Notes: generated by a model not told the origin, from the sequence alone. Counted from the stretch's first letter, positions 16,211 through 26,731 are shown. The stretch: DNA of 64,000 bases from Clostridium punense (GCF_017874425.1 NZ_JAGGLL010000001.1:62001-126000); one strand, 5' to 3'. Made by a program: numbers and translations.

Positions 16211-18320
16211 ATTCTTGTTCTGGTTTATTTTCTTCGCTATCTTTAATAGCATCTTTTCTTGATAGATTTACTCTACCCTGACCATCTATTTCAGTTACTT
16301 TTACGAGGATTTCATCTCCTACTGAAACTATATCCTCTACTTTGTTTACTCTTGCAGTATCTAACTTAGATATATGAACTAAACCTTCTTTTCCTGGCAT
16401 TATTTCTACAAATGCCCCGAAAGTTGCAATTTTAGTAACTTTACCTAAGTAAATTTCACCAACTTCTACTTCTTTAACAATTTCTTTAATTGTTTTTAAA
16501 GCAGCATTAGCACTATCACTATCATTAGACATGATGACAACTTTTCCATCATCATTTGTGTCAATTTTCACTCCAGTGTCAGCTATTATTTTCTTAATAA
16601 CTTTTCCTCCAGGTCCGATTATATCTCTAATCTTATCTGGGTTAACTTGAATAACATACATTCTTGGAGCAAAGGCAGATAATTCTGTTCTTGGCTCTGG
16701 TATGCATTCTTTAATTTTATCTAAAATAAATAATCTAGCTTTTCTAGCATTTTCAATTGAAGTTCTTATGCAGTACTCAGATAATCCTTTAATCTTAGTA
16801 TCAACTTGAATTGAAGTTATTCCTTTTTCTGTTCCTGCTACTTTAAAGTCCATATCTCCAAAGAAATCTTCTATACCTTGAATATCTGTTAAAACCTCTT
16901 CACTTGTTAAATCTTCATTTGTAATTAATCCCATAGCAATACCTGCTGCTGGTCTCTTAATTGGAACTCCAGCATCTAATAGAGCTAGTGTACTTCCGCA
17001 AACACTTGCCTGAGATGTAGAACCATTAGAGCTTAATACCTCAGATACAAGTCTTATAGTATATGGGAAATCTTCTTCAGAAGGAATTAGTGGTTCAAGA
17101 GCTCTTTCAGCTAAAGCACCATGACCTATTTCTCTTCTTCCTGGTCCACGCAATGGTTTAACTTCACCTACACTATAAGCTGGGAAGTTATAGTGGTGCA
17201 TATATCTTTTAGTTTCTTCTTCACCTAAACCATCTAGTATTTGAACCTCACCTAATGCTCCTAAAGTAGCAACAGTCATTACTTGAGTTAATCCTCTGGT
17301 AAATAGACCTGTTCCATGAGTTCTTGGAAGTAATGAAGTTTCACAGCTTATTGGTCTTATTTCATCAAAACCTCTTCCATCTGGTCTTCTTTTATCTACT
17401 AAAAGCATATGTCTTACTATTTCTTTTTGAAGATTATAAACAACTTCACCTACATCCGCCATTCTATCTTCATATTTCTCGCCAAATTCCACATTGATTT
17501 TTTCTTTAATCTCATCAACTAAAAGATTTCTGTCACCTTTACTAGTTGTATACATAGCTTCTTTTAACATATCATAAGCAAAAGCTCTTACATCATTTTC
17601 GATTTGTTCATCTACTTTATGTAATTCTGGAATTATTTTTTCTTTTCCAAACTTAGCTCTTGCTTCTTCTTGGAAGGCAACAAGCTTTTGACACTCGTTA
17701 AATCCAAATTTGATAGCTTCTATCATTGTTTCTTCTGGAATTTCATCTCCACCAGCTTCAATCATCATTACTCTTTCTTTAGTTGCACATACTGTTAAAG
17801 ACATTGAGCTTAATTCTCTTTCCTTAGCTGTTGGGTTAACAACAAAGTTTCCATCAATCAAACCTACAGATACTGTTCCTACAGGGTCAGTAAATGGAAT
17901 ACTTGATAGGTATAAAGCCATTGAAGCAGCATTCATAGCTAGTATGTCTGGTGCGTTATCTTGGTCTACAGATACTACTGTACAAACTACTTGAACATCA
18001 TTTCTATATCCTTTAGGAAATAATGGTCTTATTGGTCTGTCTATAGCTCTTCCATTTAGTATGGCTTTTTCAGATGGTCTACCCTCTCTTTTTATAAATC
18101 CTCCTGGAATCTTACCAACTGCATACAATCTTTCTTCGTATTCAACACTTAATGGGAAAAAGTCTATACCTGCTCTTGGTTTTTCTGATGCATTAACGTT
18201 TACAAGTATTACTGTATCTCCATAGTTCATAAAAATAGCACAATCTGAAAGCATTCCTACTCTTCCAGATTCAACTTTCATCTGTCTGCCTGCTATATTA
18301 GTTTTAAGTGTATTTATCAT
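16209..18320 (-). CDS. pnp: Polynucleotide phosphorylase
   Basis: 3'-5' phosphorolytic exoribonuclease, trimeric, main RNA-decay exonuclease in Firmicutes and partner of RNase Y. 703 aa: two RNase PH domains joined by an all-helical linker (1-550), then KH ([13 protein letters not shown], about 563) and S1 ([20 protein letters not shown], about 622) domains. The catalytic second PH domain has the conserved DGRGxxE and SNGSTSQAS segments. ATG start with GGAGGCC. It lies after rpsO, the classic rpsO-pnp pairing, but a terminator separates the two. Confidence 0.98.
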   Translation of the reverse strand: MINTLKTNIAGRQMKVESGRVGMLSDCAIFMNYGDTVILVNVNASEKPRAGIDFFPLSVEYEERLYAVGKIPGGFIKREGRPSEKAILNGRAIDRPIRPLFPKGYRNDVQVVCTVVSVDQDNAPDILAMNAASMALYLSSIPFTDPVGTVSVGLIDGNFVVNPTAKERELSSMSLTVCATKERVMMIEAGGDEIPEETMIEAIKFGFNECQKLVAFQEEARAKFGKEKIIPELHKVDEQIENDVRAFAYDMLKEAMYTTSKGDRNLLVDEIKEKINVEFGEKYEDRMADVGEVVYNLQKEIVRHMLLVDKRRPDGRGFDEIRPISCETSLLPRTHGTGLFTRGLTQVMTVATLGALGEVQILDGLGEEETKRYMHHYNFPAYSVGEVKPLRGPGRREIGHGALAERALEPLIPSEEDFPYTIRLVSEVLSSNGSTSQASVCGSTLALLDAGVPIKRPAAGIAMGLITNEDLTSEEVLTDIQGIEDFFGDMDFKVAGTEKGITSIQVDTKIKGLSEYCIRTSIENARKARLFILDKIKECIPEPRTELSAFAPRMYVIQVNPDKIRDIIGPGGKVIKKIIADTGVKIDTNDDGKVVIMSNDSDSANAALKTIKEIVKEVEVGEIYLGKVTKIATFGAFVEIMPGKEGLVHISKLDTARVNKVEDIVSVGDEILVKVTEIDGQGRVNLSRKDAIKDSEENKPEQE

Positions 18321-18391
18321 ATATTGGCCTCCTTTCGCCTTTTAATATTATTATTGTCAAATATTTATAATTTATAAATAGTTAAAATAAT

Positions 18392-18410
18392 AGAGCGGCT
18401 TTGCCGCTCT
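18392..18410 (-). terminator. Terminator after rpsO
   Basis: 8-bp perfect GC-rich stem AGAGCGGC/GCCGCTCT with a 3-nt loop, immediately past the rpsO stop, followed by TATTATTTT on the minus strand. Confidence 0.85.
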
Positions 18411-18412
18411 GA

Positions 18413-18676
18413 TTATTTTCTGATTCCTAATTCAGCAATTATAGCACGATATCTTTCAATATCTTGCTTCTTAACATAGTTTAAAAGTCCTTTTCTTTGA
18501 CCAACCATCATTAAAAGACCTCTTCTTGAGTGGTGATCTTTCTTGTGAACTTTTAAGTGCTCAGTTAATTCTTTAATTCTTTCAGTTAATAATGCGATCT
18601 GAACCTCTGGAGAACCTGTATCTCCTTCATGTCTTGCATATTTAACCATTATTTCTTGTTTTCTTGCCTTTTCCAT
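18413..18676 (-). CDS. rpsO: 30S ribosomal protein S15
   Basis: Primary 16S rRNA-binding protein of the 30S platform. The 87-aa product contains the S15 signature with [22 protein letters not shown] (conserved DHHSRRGL) and the [10 protein letters not shown] start region. Start set at 18676: GGAGGTG is 8 nt upstream and MEKARKQE is the normal N-terminus; the 10-codon extension to 18706 is discarded. It has its own promoter, a folded leader and a terminator, so it is monocistronic. Confidence 0.98.
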   Translation of the reverse strand: MEKARKQEIMVKYARHEGDTGSPEVQIALLTERIKELTEHLKVHKKDHHSRRGLLMMVGQRKGLLNYVKKQDIERYRAIIAELGIRK

Positions 18677-18705
18677 CGTAAAACACCTCCGAAAGTAAAT
18701 CGCCA

Positions 18706-18746
18706 AATGCCATGCTTATCGTTGGCAACTCAAATACCATAGCATT
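18706..18746 (-). promoter_or_regulatory. Folded leader of rpsO, candidate S15 autoregulatory RNA
   Basis: In the mRNA, AATGCTATG (18738-18746) pairs with CATGGCATT (18706-18714), 9 bp with one G-U next to a G-C, closing a 23-nt loop region that can also form a TTGCCA/TGGCA stem. A G-U/G-C element is the usual S15 recognition feature. Assignment is inferred. Confidence 0.45.
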
Positions 18747-18759
18747 AGGTTCCTAAAGA

Positions 18760-18788
18760 ATTATATCAAATAATATTACACTTGTAAA
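18760..18788 (-). promoter_or_regulatory. Sigma-A-type promoter of rpsO
   Basis: Minus strand TTTACA (18783-18788), 17-nt spacer, TATAAT (18760-18765). Predicts a leader of about 77 nt. Confidence 0.85.
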
Positions 18789-18838
18789 TTGTTATTTTAT
18801 ATAATTTCTATAAAATAGTAAAATTTTGTTATTTATGC

Positions 18839-19798
18839 CTATCTATAACTAAAGTTCCAATTTGTAGCCTTAGCATACTTCTTGTCACTTTCTAACTGCT
18901 CTTTTAATTCCTCAATTGAGTTAAACTTTTTTTCATCCCTAATTTTAGAGATAAAATAAACCTTAACCTGTTCATCATAAATAGATTTTTCAAAATCTAA
19001 AATATGAGTTTCAATACTAAGCTTTTTTCCATCTACAGTGGGGTTATACCCAATGTTAGTTATACCTTTGTAGAATGCCTTATGATATTCTACATAGCTA
19101 TAGTAAACTCCACCTTTAGGTATTACAAACTTTTTATTATAACTTAAGTTGATTGTTGGAAAACCAATGGTTCTTCCAATTTGTCTTCCTTTAATAACTT
19201 TTCCACTGAGCATAAAGGGACTTTTTAAAAATCTATTAGCTCTTTCAATGTGTCCCTCTTGGATGTGATATCTTATAGCAGAACTACTTACTATTTCTTC
19301 ATCAATAATAACAGGTTCTACCACTATTAAATTAAATCCAACAGAGCTGCTCAATTTATGAAGTAATTCTACATCTCCAAGGTTCTTGTATCCAAACCTA
19401 TAATTAAAGCCAACAATAATTCCTTGAACATTATAAAACTCTTTTAAGTTTAATATAAAACTTTCTGGAGAAATTCTCATAAAGTCTTTATTAAACTCCA
19501 TAAAATTAACTATGTCTACCCCTAACTCTTGGAGAATTTCAACCTTCTGTTTATTATCCATAATAAGCTTTGGGGCTAATTCTTTATTTATTGTAGCAAG
19601 TGGATGATTTTTAAAGGTACATACCATGGTTTTAGCCTTTAAAGCTCCATTGGTATTACTTTTATTATAATCTTGTGCAGCTTGTATAGCGCTTTCAATA
19701 AGAGCTCTGTGCCCTTGATGGATTCCATCAAAGCTTCCTAGGGCAATAAATGTAGGATTCTTTATTTCCTGTTTAAAATTATCCCTAATTACTCTCAT
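18839..19798 (-). CDS. ribF: Bifunctional riboflavin kinase / FAD synthetase
   Basis: Makes FMN from riboflavin and then FAD. 319 aa: N-terminal nucleotidyltransferase (FAD synthetase) domain with GSFDGIHQGHRAL (residues 22-34; HxGH-type motif) and SSSAIR, and C-terminal flavokinase domain with GRTIGFPTINL (about 208-218). Last gene of the rimP-nusA-...-truB-ribF operon, 9 nt after truB. The truB-ribF-rpsO order is standard. Confidence 0.96.
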   Translation of the reverse strand: MRVIRDNFKQEIKNPTFIALGSFDGIHQGHRALIESAIQAAQDYNKSNTNGALKAKTMVCTFKNHPLATINKELAPKLIMDNKQKVEILQELGVDIVNFMEFNKDFMRISPESFILNLKEFYNVQGIIVGFNYRFGYKNLGDVELLHKLSSSVGFNLIVVEPVIIDEEIVSSSAIRYHIQEGHIERANRFLKSPFMLSGKVIKGRQIGRTIGFPTINLSYNKKFVIPKGGVYYSYVEYHKAFYKGITNIGYNPTVDGKKLSIETHILDFEKSIYDEQVKVYFISKIRDEKKFNSIEELKEQLESDKKYAKATNWNFSYR

Positions 19799-19807
19799 GG
19801 ATCTTAC

Positions 19808-20716
19808 CTACACAAAAACCTTTAAAAGTTTTAGTCCAATATCATTATACAATGCTATACCTATAAATAGGTTTTCCTTATTGAAAATAGTATAGTAGGA
19901 TGAATCAACTAAATTTTTAACCATTCTACTATCTTTAATAGCTACACCATTTACTAGTAGTTTTTCAAACTTTTCATCCACAACTAATTTTTCATAGTTC
20001 TTAAATGTGCTCTCAATTGGCAGTACATAATCCTTTAAGTTATTCTCAGTAAGGTCATCAAGGTTAATACTATCTTCCTTTAAAAAGCTTCCTGTTCCAT
20101 ATCTTTCGAGACTCCACATCATGGCTCCACACCCTAAAGCTTTTCCAATATCATAACATAAACTTCTTATATATGTACCTTTAGAGCATTTTACTAAGAT
20201 TTTAATAATAGGTAGGTCAATGTTAATTATTTCTATATTGTAAATAGTAACTTTTCTAGGTTCTCTTTCTATTTCAATTCCCTGTCTTGCAAGTTCATAA
20301 AGCTTCTTCCCATTATGTTTAAGAGCAGAATACATAGGTGGAACCTGCTGTATTTCTCCAACAAAAGAGTTTATAATTTCTACAACTTTTTCCTCAGATA
20401 CATTTACACTGTTTTCCTCTAGTATTTTACCTTCTCTATCATAAGTATCAGTAACCACGCCTAGCTTAACTTGAGCTTCATAAATTTTAAAATCATCCAT
20501 AATAAACTCAATAGCTTTCGTTGCTCTACCAATACATACTGGCAATACTCCACTAGCCTCTGGGTCAAGAGTTCCACAATGTCCAACCTTCTTTTGCCTA
20601 GAAAGCTTCTTTATCTTCCTCACTACATCAAAGGATGTAATTCCAGTGGGCTTATATACATTAATAACTCCACAAAGTTCTTTAGAGTCCTGATTGTTTT
20701 CTTTATTTAAAGTCAT
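19808..20716 (-). CDS. truB: tRNA pseudouridine-55 synthase
   Basis: Converts U55 of the tRNA T-loop to pseudouridine. 302 aa; catalytic Asp in GTLDPEASGVLP (about residues 45-56), GRATK, and the KGTYIRSLCYDIG motif of TruB enzymes, with a short C-terminal PUA-like part. Its ATG overlaps the nrnA stop by one base (TAATG), so the two are translationally coupled. Confidence 0.97.
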   Translation of the reverse strand: MTLNKENNQDSKELCGVINVYKPTGITSFDVVRKIKKLSRQKKVGHCGTLDPEASGVLPVCIGRATKAIEFIMDDFKIYEAQVKLGVVTDTYDREGKILEENSVNVSEEKVVEIINSFVGEIQQVPPMYSALKHNGKKLYELARQGIEIEREPRKVTIYNIEIINIDLPIIKILVKCSKGTYIRSLCYDIGKALGCGAMMWSLERYGTGSFLKEDSINLDDLTENNLKDYVLPIESTFKNYEKLVVDEKFEKLLVNGVAIKDSRMVKNLVDSSYYTIFNKENLFIGIALYNDIGLKLLKVFV

Positions 20717-21675
20717 TATATCAACTCTTTTTCTAATATTTCCATGAGTTTTGATTTAATAGTCGAAACACTACCTTCAAAAGCAAAACCTGCTGCTCTA
20801 ATATGTCCACCACCATTAAATCCCTCTGCAATAGTTCTTACATCCACTATATTTTTAGATCTTAAGCTAACCTTAACACCCTCATCACTTTCCTTAATCA
20901 GTACTACTACTTCTACCCCTTGAATCATACTTCCATAAATAAGTACATCTGAAGTATCTGAAGATTCAAGACCTAATTCCTCTAGCATAGCTTTAGTAAT
21001 ATACATAAATACCACATTGCCATTTAACTCTAAGGTCATGGAATCAATAACTTTTCCATAAAGTTTAACTCTATTGAATTTCTTATTATCAAAGATAGTT
21101 CTATGAATTTCACTAAAGTCTATTCCAGTATTGATTACGTCTCCTGCAATAGTGTGAGTTACAGAAGTTGTATTAGAATGCCTGAAGGAACCTGTATCTG
21201 TTAATAGAGAAGTATATAGGCTTATTCCCATATCCTTTGTTAATTTAACACTTAATAATTGTAGCATTTGATATACAATTTCTCCTACTGCTGCTGCATT
21301 AGTGTCTACAAAGTTGTAATCTCCATACATCTCATTAGATAAATGATGATCTATATTTACTAAAGTGTAACTTCTATTATCCTTATCTATATCTGCATTA
21401 ATTCTTTTAAAGTCTCCACAATCCAGTACTATAACTAGTTCAGTAGCTTCTTGTACTTCATAATTCTCACCAGTAATTTCACTACTTAAAGGCAAGTATT
21501 TAAAGTTTTCAGGAACAGTTTCTTTGCATAATATGTAAGCTTCTTTATTTAGTGCTCTAAGCCCTTGTAAAAGGGCTGTAGCACTTCCTAAAGAATCCCC
21601 ATCTGGTGAAGCATGAAAAGTTATAGCAATGTTTTTGCTATCTTTTATAGCTTTAAGGATGTTATTCATTATCAT
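20716..21675 (-). CDS. nrnA: Oligoribonuclease / pAp phosphatase NrnA
   Basis: DHH-DHHA1 family phosphoesterase that degrades nanoRNAs and dephosphorylates pAp. 319 aa. DHH motifs: SPDGDSLGS (manganese Asp residues), VLDCGD, and NIDHHLSN (about residue 110); C-terminal DHHA1 substrate loop GGGHIRAAGFAF (about 287-298). It overlaps the 3' end of rbfA and is followed without gap by truB, as in other Firmicutes infB operons. Confidence 0.95.
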   Translation of the reverse strand: MIMNNILKAIKDSKNIAITFHASPDGDSLGSATALLQGLRALNKEAYILCKETVPENFKYLPLSSEITGENYEVQEATELVIVLDCGDFKRINADIDKDNRSYTLVNIDHHLSNEMYGDYNFVDTNAAAVGEIVYQMLQLLSVKLTKDMGISLYTSLLTDTGSFRHSNTTSVTHTIAGDVINTGIDFSEIHRTIFDNKKFNRVKLYGKVIDSMTLELNGNVVFMYITKAMLEELGLESSDTSDVLIYGSMIQGVEVVVLIKESDEGVKVSLRSKNIVDVRTIAEGFNGGGHIRAAGFAFEGSVSTIKSKLMEILEKELI

Positions 21676-22036
21676 CGCTATTTTTCTCCTTTATAGCTTC
21701 AAATAATGTGTTAAGGTGCTGAGCTTTATCTAAAGTTGCATCAAGTTCAATAAGCACTTGTGGTACATGTCTTAGCTTTACATTCTTTCCTATTTCTTTT
21801 CTCATAAAGCCTGTTGAACTTTTTAATGCGTCCAAAGTATTTGCCTTTTGTTCTTCACTTCCAAAAATACTTACAAATACCTTTGCATAGCTTAAATCTT
21901 TAGTTACCTCAACATCAGTTACGCTTACCATAGCAGTTAATCTAGGATCTTTAATTTTATTTTGTATGGTATTACTTACTTCTTTTTTAATTTCCTCATT
22001 AATTCTACCGCCTCTATAATTAGCCACGTAACTCAA
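21662..22036 (-). CDS. rbfA: Ribosome-binding factor A
   Basis: Cytosolic KH-fold factor for late 30S maturation and 16S rRNA 5'-end processing. 124 aa; family segments RGGRINEEIKKEVS, DPRLTAMVSVTDVEVTKDL and the RHVPQVLIELD strand are visible. 9 nt after infB and overlapping nrnA by 14 nt. Confidence 0.96.
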   Translation of the reverse strand: MSYVANYRGGRINEEIKKEVSNTIQNKIKDPRLTAMVSVTDVEVTKDLSYAKVFVSIFGSEEQKANTLDALKSSTGFMRKEIGKNVKLRHVPQVLIELDATLDKAQHLNTLFEAIKEKNSDDNE

Positions 22037-22045
22037 CTCCTTATG

Positions 22046-24136
22046 TTATATTTGTTTAGGTTTAATTTCTTCCATAGTATAGGCTTCTATAATGTCGCCT
22101 TCTTTTATATCATTAAATTTCTCTACACTTAATCCACACTCAAAGCCAGCTGCTGCTTCTTTAACATCATCTTTAAATCTCTTTAAAGATGCTAAAGTTG
22201 ATTCAAATATTACAATACCTTGTCTTAATACTCTTACACTGCTGTTTCTTGTGATTTTACCATTTAAAACATAACATCCTGCAATTGTACCAACATTAGA
22301 TATTTTATATACTGCTCTAACTTCAACTCTACCAAGAACTACTTCTTTATATTCTGGTTCAAGCATTCCCATCATAGCAGCTTTAATATCGTCTAAAGCA
22401 TTGTATATAATTCTATAAGTTTTTATTTCAACGTTATCTCTCTCACCTACAGCAATAGCATTGTTATCTGGTCTTACGTTAAATCCAATTATTATCGCAT
22501 TTGAAGCATAAGCTAAAGATACGTCAGTTTCAGTAATAGCACCTACTCCACCATGAATAACTCTTACTTTTACATTATCTGTAGAAAGTTTTTCAATAGA
22601 TTGTCTTATAGCTTCAACAGAACCCTGAACGTCCGCTTTTACTATAACACTAAGCTCTTTAACTTTACCTTCTTGAATTTGGCTGTATAAGTTTTCCATA
22701 GAAACCCTATTAGATGATTGGAAGTTTTCTTGTCTGATTTTTTCTTTTCTTGACTCAGCCATGTTTCTAGCTGTTTTCTCATCTTTAACTACAATAAATC
22801 TATCTCCAGCTGCTGGAACTTCTGAAAGTCCTAACACCTCAACTGGAATTGATGGTCCTGCAGCTTTAATCTTTTTACCCTTATCATCAAGCATTGCTCT
22901 TATTCTTCCATAAGTTGTTCCAACAATTATAGAGTCACCAGTACTTAAAGTTCCATTTTGAACTAGTAAAGTTGCAAGTGGACCTCTTCCTTTATCTAAT
23001 TTCGCTTCAATTACTGTACCTTTAGCATTTCTTTTAGGATTTGCATTAAGTTCTAGCATTTCTGAAGTTAAGATTACCATTTCTAATAGAGTATCTAATC
23101 CCTCTCTAGTATGAGCTGATACTGGAACACAAATTGTGTCTCCACCCCAGTCTTCTGATAAAAGTCCATGTTCAGTTAACTCTTGTTTAACCTTATCTGG
23201 ATTTGCTGCTGGTCTATCCATTTTGTTTATAGCAACAATCATAGGAACTTTAGCTGCTTTACAGTGGTTAATAGCTTCTACAGTTTGTGGCATTATTCCA
23301 TCATCTGCTGCTACAACTAGTATAACTATATCTGTTATTTGAGCTCCTCTAGCTCTCATAGCTGTGAAAGCTTCGTGTCCAGGTGTATCCAAGAAAGTTA
23401 CTTTCTCTCCGTTTACATCTACAGTATAAGCACCTATATGTTGAGTGATTCCACCTGCTTCAGTAGAAGTAACTTTCGAATGTTTTATTGCATCTAATAA
23501 AGAAGTTTTACCATGGTCAACGTGTCCCATTACAGTTACGATTGGTGGTCTTTTTTCTTCATTCTCTTCGTTTTCTTCACTGTCTTCAATGCTTTCAGCA
23601 TATACTTCTTCAGCTGCAAGTTTTCCTGCTTCTGCTTCTTTTAGTACTGCTAATGAACCAAATTTCTCTATAACTTTTTCAGCTATATTAAAATCAATTT
23701 CTTGATTCATATTAGCCATAACACCTTCGAATATTAAAGCCTTAATTACTTCTGTTGCAGGCTTTTTTAATTTCTCTGCTAAATCCTTAACTACAATGGT
23801 ACCTTCAAGTTCTATAACTTCATCTACTGAATTCTCTATTTTTTTGTCCTCATCTCTCTTATCATTAGTTCCTCTTTTGATCTTACTGTTTTTTCTCTCT
23901 TGCTTTTTAATATCTTCATTAACTAACTCTTCATATTCCTCAACAATTTCTTTCTTGTCTTCATCTGAAGTTTTCTTCTCAGAATAGAGTTCCTTTATAA
24001 GATCTCCATCTTCTTCATCAATAACGCTCATATGGTTTTTAGCTTCGATGCCAAATTCCTCTAATAAAACAGTAATAAGTTCCTTACTTGATATTTCTAA
24101 TTCCTTAGCTAATTCATATATTCTTAATTTTGACAA
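22046..24136 (-). CDS. infB: Translation initiation factor IF-2
   Basis: GTPase that places fMet-tRNA on the 30S subunit and drives 50S joining. 696 aa: short N-terminal domain ([15 protein letters not shown]), a Lys/Glu-rich linker, an IF2N domain, the G domain with GHVDHGKTS (about residues 206-214), DTPGHEA and NKMD, then domains II-IV. The N-terminus is short, as in other clostridia. Start: the GTG at 24145 lies inside the GGGGGTG ribosome site, so the TTG at 24136, which gives the family start MSKLRxYELAKEL, is preferred. Confidence 0.96.
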   Translation of the reverse strand: MSKLRIYELAKELEISSKELITVLLEEFGIEAKNHMSVIDEEDGDLIKELYSEKKTSDEDKKEIVEEYEELVNEDIKKQERKNSKIKRGTNDKRDEDKKIENSVDEVIELEGTIVVKDLAEKLKKPATEVIKALIFEGVMANMNQEIDFNIAEKVIEKFGSLAVLKEAEAGKLAAEEVYAESIEDSEENEENEEKRPPIVTVMGHVDHGKTSLLDAIKHSKVTSTEAGGITQHIGAYTVDVNGEKVTFLDTPGHEAFTAMRARGAQITDIVILVVAADDGIMPQTVEAINHCKAAKVPMIVAINKMDRPAANPDKVKQELTEHGLLSEDWGGDTICVPVSAHTREGLDTLLEMVILTSEMLELNANPKRNAKGTVIEAKLDKGRGPLATLLVQNGTLSTGDSIIVGTTYGRIRAMLDDKGKKIKAAGPSIPVEVLGLSEVPAAGDRFIVVKDEKTARNMAESRKEKIRQENFQSSNRVSMENLYSQIQEGKVKELSVIVKADVQGSVEAIRQSIEKLSTDNVKVRVIHGGVGAITETDVSLAYASNAIIIGFNVRPDNNAIAVGERDNVEIKTYRIIYNALDDIKAAMMGMLEPEYKEVVLGRVEVRAVYKISNVGTIAGCYVLNGKITRNSSVRVLRQGIVIFESTLASLKRFKDDVKEAAAGFECGLSVEKFNDIKEGDIIEAYTMEEIKPKQI

Positions 24137-24153
24137 AACTTTCACCCCCGAAT

Positions 24154-24468
24154 TTACGCTTGGTTGTTTTCATTCCATAACTGTAATAACTTGTCGCTCA
24201 TGTTCTTATCTTTTACACAAAGCACATTAATTTCTGGCCTTCCTAAACAATGTCCTAAATCATCCTTAGAAACATTTTCAATAATAGGAATACTTCTGTC
24301 ACTACAATACTTTCTAAACTTGTTTTTAGTGTTTTCAGCACATTCTAAGGATAAAATTGTTAAATAAACTCCATGCTTTTTTATATTCTCTTCGCACTTA
24401 TTATATCCTTCTACTAGGTTGCCTGATTTTTTAGTCAGGCCTAAAAATTGAAAAAATTTATTCTGCAT
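24154..24468 (-). CDS. ylxQ: L7Ae/L30e-family RNA-binding protein YlxQ
   Basis: Small ribosomal-protein-like RNA-binding protein of the L7Ae (kink-turn) fold; cellular role unclear. 104 aa with [16 protein letters not shown] near the start and the L7Ae-type [16 protein letters not shown] and [15 protein letters not shown] segments. It overlaps ylxR by 11 nt and is always found between ylxR and infB. Confidence 0.92.
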   Translation of the reverse strand: MQNKFFQFLGLTKKSGNLVEGYNKCEENIKKHGVYLTILSLECAENTKNKFRKYCSDRSIPIIENVSKDDLGHCLGRPEINVLCVKDKNMSDKLLQLWNENNQA

Positions 24469-24727
24469 TCTCTATCTCTTCTTTCAGTTTAGCATATATT
24501 TCTTCGCTAATCTTACTCTCTAAGTTTCTTTCTAAGCGTTTAGTTTTAACAGCCTTTTCCAAACACTCCGCGCTTTTGCAAATGTACGCACCTCTACCTG
24601 GTTTTTTTCCATGAAGATCTACGGATATTTCATTTTCCTTGTTTTTTACCACTCTTATGAGTTCCTTTTTAGGCTTCATTTCCATGCAACCAGTGCACAT
24701 CCTTTGTGGTATCTTTTTAATCTTCAT
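24458..24727 (-). CDS. rnpM: YlxR/RnpM family RNase P modulator
   Basis: Small basic RNA-binding protein (DUF448). The Bacillus homologue YlxR (RnpM) was reported to bind RNase P RNA and modulate its activity. 89 aa with the family signature RMCTGCMEMKPKKELIRVV, GRGAYICKSAECLEKA. 10 nt after nusA, overlapping ylxQ. Confidence 0.93.
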   Translation of the reverse strand: MKIKKIPQRMCTGCMEMKPKKELIRVVKNKENEISVDLHGKKPGRGAYICKSAECLEKAVKTKRLERNLESKISEEIYAKLKEEIENAE

Positions 24728-24737
24728 AAGATATCAC

Positions 24738-25853
24738 CTACTCCTCAGAATTATTAACTTCCACCATATTTAAAGATGAACTTTCTAATGCTAGTCTATC
24801 TGCTTGAGACTTACTCTTTATGTCTATCTTCCAACCTGTTAATCTTGCTGCAAGTCTAACATTTTGACCTTCCTTACCAATAGCTAAAGAAAGCTGATTA
24901 TCATCTACTACCACCTTAGCGCTTTTGTTATCCTCATCAACAGCTACATCAAGTATCTTTGCAGGACTTAATGCATTAGCGATGTATTCCTCTGGTAATT
25001 TGCTCCACTTAATAATATCTATTTTCTCGTTTTTAAGTTCATTTACGATGTTTTGAACTCTTATACCTCTCGGTCCAACACAAGCACCCATAGCATCTAC
25101 ATTCTCATCCTTTGAATGTACTGCTATCTTAGTTCTTGAGCCAGCTTCTCTAGATATACTCTTTATCTCTACAACACCACTGTATATTTCTGGAACCTCA
25201 AGTTCAAAAAGTCTTTTAACTAAACCAGGATGAGTTCTAGATACTACAATTTGCGGTCCTTTTGGAGTCTTTTTAACTTCTACAATATAAAGCTTTAACT
25301 TTTCGTTAAATTTATATTCCTCACCAGGCATTTGTTCATTTGGGCCAAGTACTGCTTCAAGTTTTCCAAGGTCAATAAACACATTTCCTCTATCTTTTCT
25401 TAGTACTGTTCCAGTTATGATATCATACTCTTTTGTTATAAACTCGTCATAAATTATAGTTCTTTCTGCTTCTTTAATTCTTTGTATTACAACTTGTTTC
25501 GCTGCCTGAGCTGCTACTCTTCCAAAATCTCTTGGTGTTATTTCAATTTCCGCAATATCACCTAAAGCATATCTTGGGCTAATGTCTCTTGCATCCTCTA
25601 AGGATATTTCAATTACATCATCATAAACTTCCTCAACGACTTCTTTTAAAGAAAATACATGAGTTTCTCCAGTTTCTCTATTCATAACAACTCTTACATT
25701 TTGGTCCTTAGCATGTGATTTTGCGAAGTTCTTTTTGTAAGCAGCCACTAATGCATCTTCTAATGTATTAAATAATAACTCTTCACTGATACCTTTCTCA
25801 TAGGCTAATTGTCTGATAGCGTCAATGAATTCTTCTTTAAATCCCTCTCTCAT
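24738..25853 (-). CDS. nusA: Transcription elongation factor NusA
   Basis: Binds RNA polymerase and controls pausing, termination and antitermination. 371 aa: N-terminal polymerase-binding domain (1-130), S1 (about 135-200) and two KH domains with VGPRGIRVQNI and IGKEGQNVRLAARLTGW. It lacks the C-terminal acidic repeats of proteobacterial NusA, normal for Firmicutes. AGGAGG precedes the ATG by 8 nt; 13 nt after rimP. Confidence 0.97.
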   Translation of the reverse strand: MREGFKEEFIDAIRQLAYEKGISEELLFNTLEDALVAAYKKNFAKSHAKDQNVRVVMNRETGETHVFSLKEVVEEVYDDVIEISLEDARDISPRYALGDIAEIEITPRDFGRVAAQAAKQVVIQRIKEAERTIIYDEFITKEYDIITGTVLRKDRGNVFIDLGKLEAVLGPNEQMPGEEYKFNEKLKLYIVEVKKTPKGPQIVVSRTHPGLVKRLFELEVPEIYSGVVEIKSISREAGSRTKIAVHSKDENVDAMGACVGPRGIRVQNIVNELKNEKIDIIKWSKLPEEYIANALSPAKILDVAVDEDNKSAKVVVDDNQLSLAIGKEGQNVRLAARLTGWKIDIKSKSQADRLALESSSLNMVEVNNSEE

Positions 25854-25866
25854 TATTACTTCCTCC

Positions 25867-26328
25867 TTACAAAGATGGGTTTAAGCTCACTGCAGAAACC
25901 TTTGACCTTGGTAAGATAACCTCATTGTTTTCAATAGATAAAACTAAGTTCTCTTGGTCAAAACTCTTTAGTACTCCCTCATATTTTTTCTTACCATTTA
26001 TTAAAGCATTTAGATTTACTAACACGGGGCTATCTATGTATCTACTTAAATGTTCTTCAGTATATAAAATTCTAAACACGCCTGGAGAAGAAACCTCTAA
26101 ATTATATTCTTCTGATATTGGGTCCTCTACATCTAAAACATCACTAATAGCTTTACTTACCTTTACGCAGTTATCTAAGGTAATACCTTTGTCACTATCT
26201 ATATAAACTCTAAAAATATTTTCTCCAGCCTCTTTAACATACTCTAGATAATAAAGTTCAAATCCGCTACCTTCCACTATTGGTAAGGCTAATTTATTAA
26301 GCTTTTCTATTAATCCATTATTTCTCAT
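25867..26328 (-). CDS. rimP: Ribosome maturation factor RimP
   Basis: Needed for 30S assembly. 153 aa with the two-domain RimP pattern: FELYYLEYVKEAGENIFRVYID, then the DYNLEVSSPG-type motif (EYNLEVSSPGVFR, about residues 78-90) and an SH3-like C-terminal domain. First gene of the nusA-infB operon; strong GGAGGG ribosome site. Confidence 0.96.
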   Translation of the reverse strand: MRNNGLIEKLNKLALPIVEGSGFELYYLEYVKEAGENIFRVYIDSDKGITLDNCVKVSKAISDVLDVEDPISEEYNLEVSSPGVFRILYTEEHLSRYIDSPVLVNLNALINGKKKYEGVLKSFDQENLVLSIENNEVILPRSKVSAVSLNPSL

Positions 26329-26572
26329 CGCTATTCCCTCCTTCTTAATATTTTTCTACATTATGTGAATATTAAACCTATAAAGGCTCTTAAAACAAAA
26401 ATTTATTATATCTTTTTGCCATTTTTTAAAAACAAATGTAGCTCTACCTATGAATTAATCATTATTTTGTTTCTTTTACTTCAAACCTTTAGATTTAGAA
26501 GTTTTACTTCTGCTAAAGCCTTACAGAAATTAATGATTTATGCAATGTTACTTCTAAATTTGGTTAACTATA

Positions 26573-26604
26573 ATTAAAACGCAACTTTTGGGTTGCGTTT
26601 TAAT
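26573..26604 (-). terminator. Distal of two tandem polC terminators
   Basis: 13-bp perfect stem ATTAAAACGCAAC/GTTGCGTTTTAAT with a 6-nt loop. Symmetric, so it can act in both directions. Confidence 0.85.
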
Positions 26605-26608
26605 AAAT

Positions 26609-26633
26609 AGAGAGTAGGCAAAACCTACTCTCT
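26609..26633 (-). terminator. Proximal of two tandem polC terminators
   Basis: 10-bp perfect stem AGAGAGTAGG/CCTACTCTCT with a 5-nt loop, followed by ATTTATT on the minus strand; 100 nt past the polC stop. Confidence 0.75.
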
Positions 26634-26731
26634 CTGAAACAAAATTATGTTAACTTACTAAACTAAATATAATTATATCATACAGATATTCCTAATACAA
26701 GGAAAAACTTTTCCATAAATATTTAGCCTAC

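Larger units (their letters stand above)
26329..26731. other. Intergenic region, rimP to polC
   Basis: About 400 nt. It holds two tandem polC terminators (26573-26633) and the leader of the rimP operon. A TATAAT-like element lies at about 26410 on the minus strand, but its -35 is not clear. No ORF with a ribosome site seen. Confidence 0.55.
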
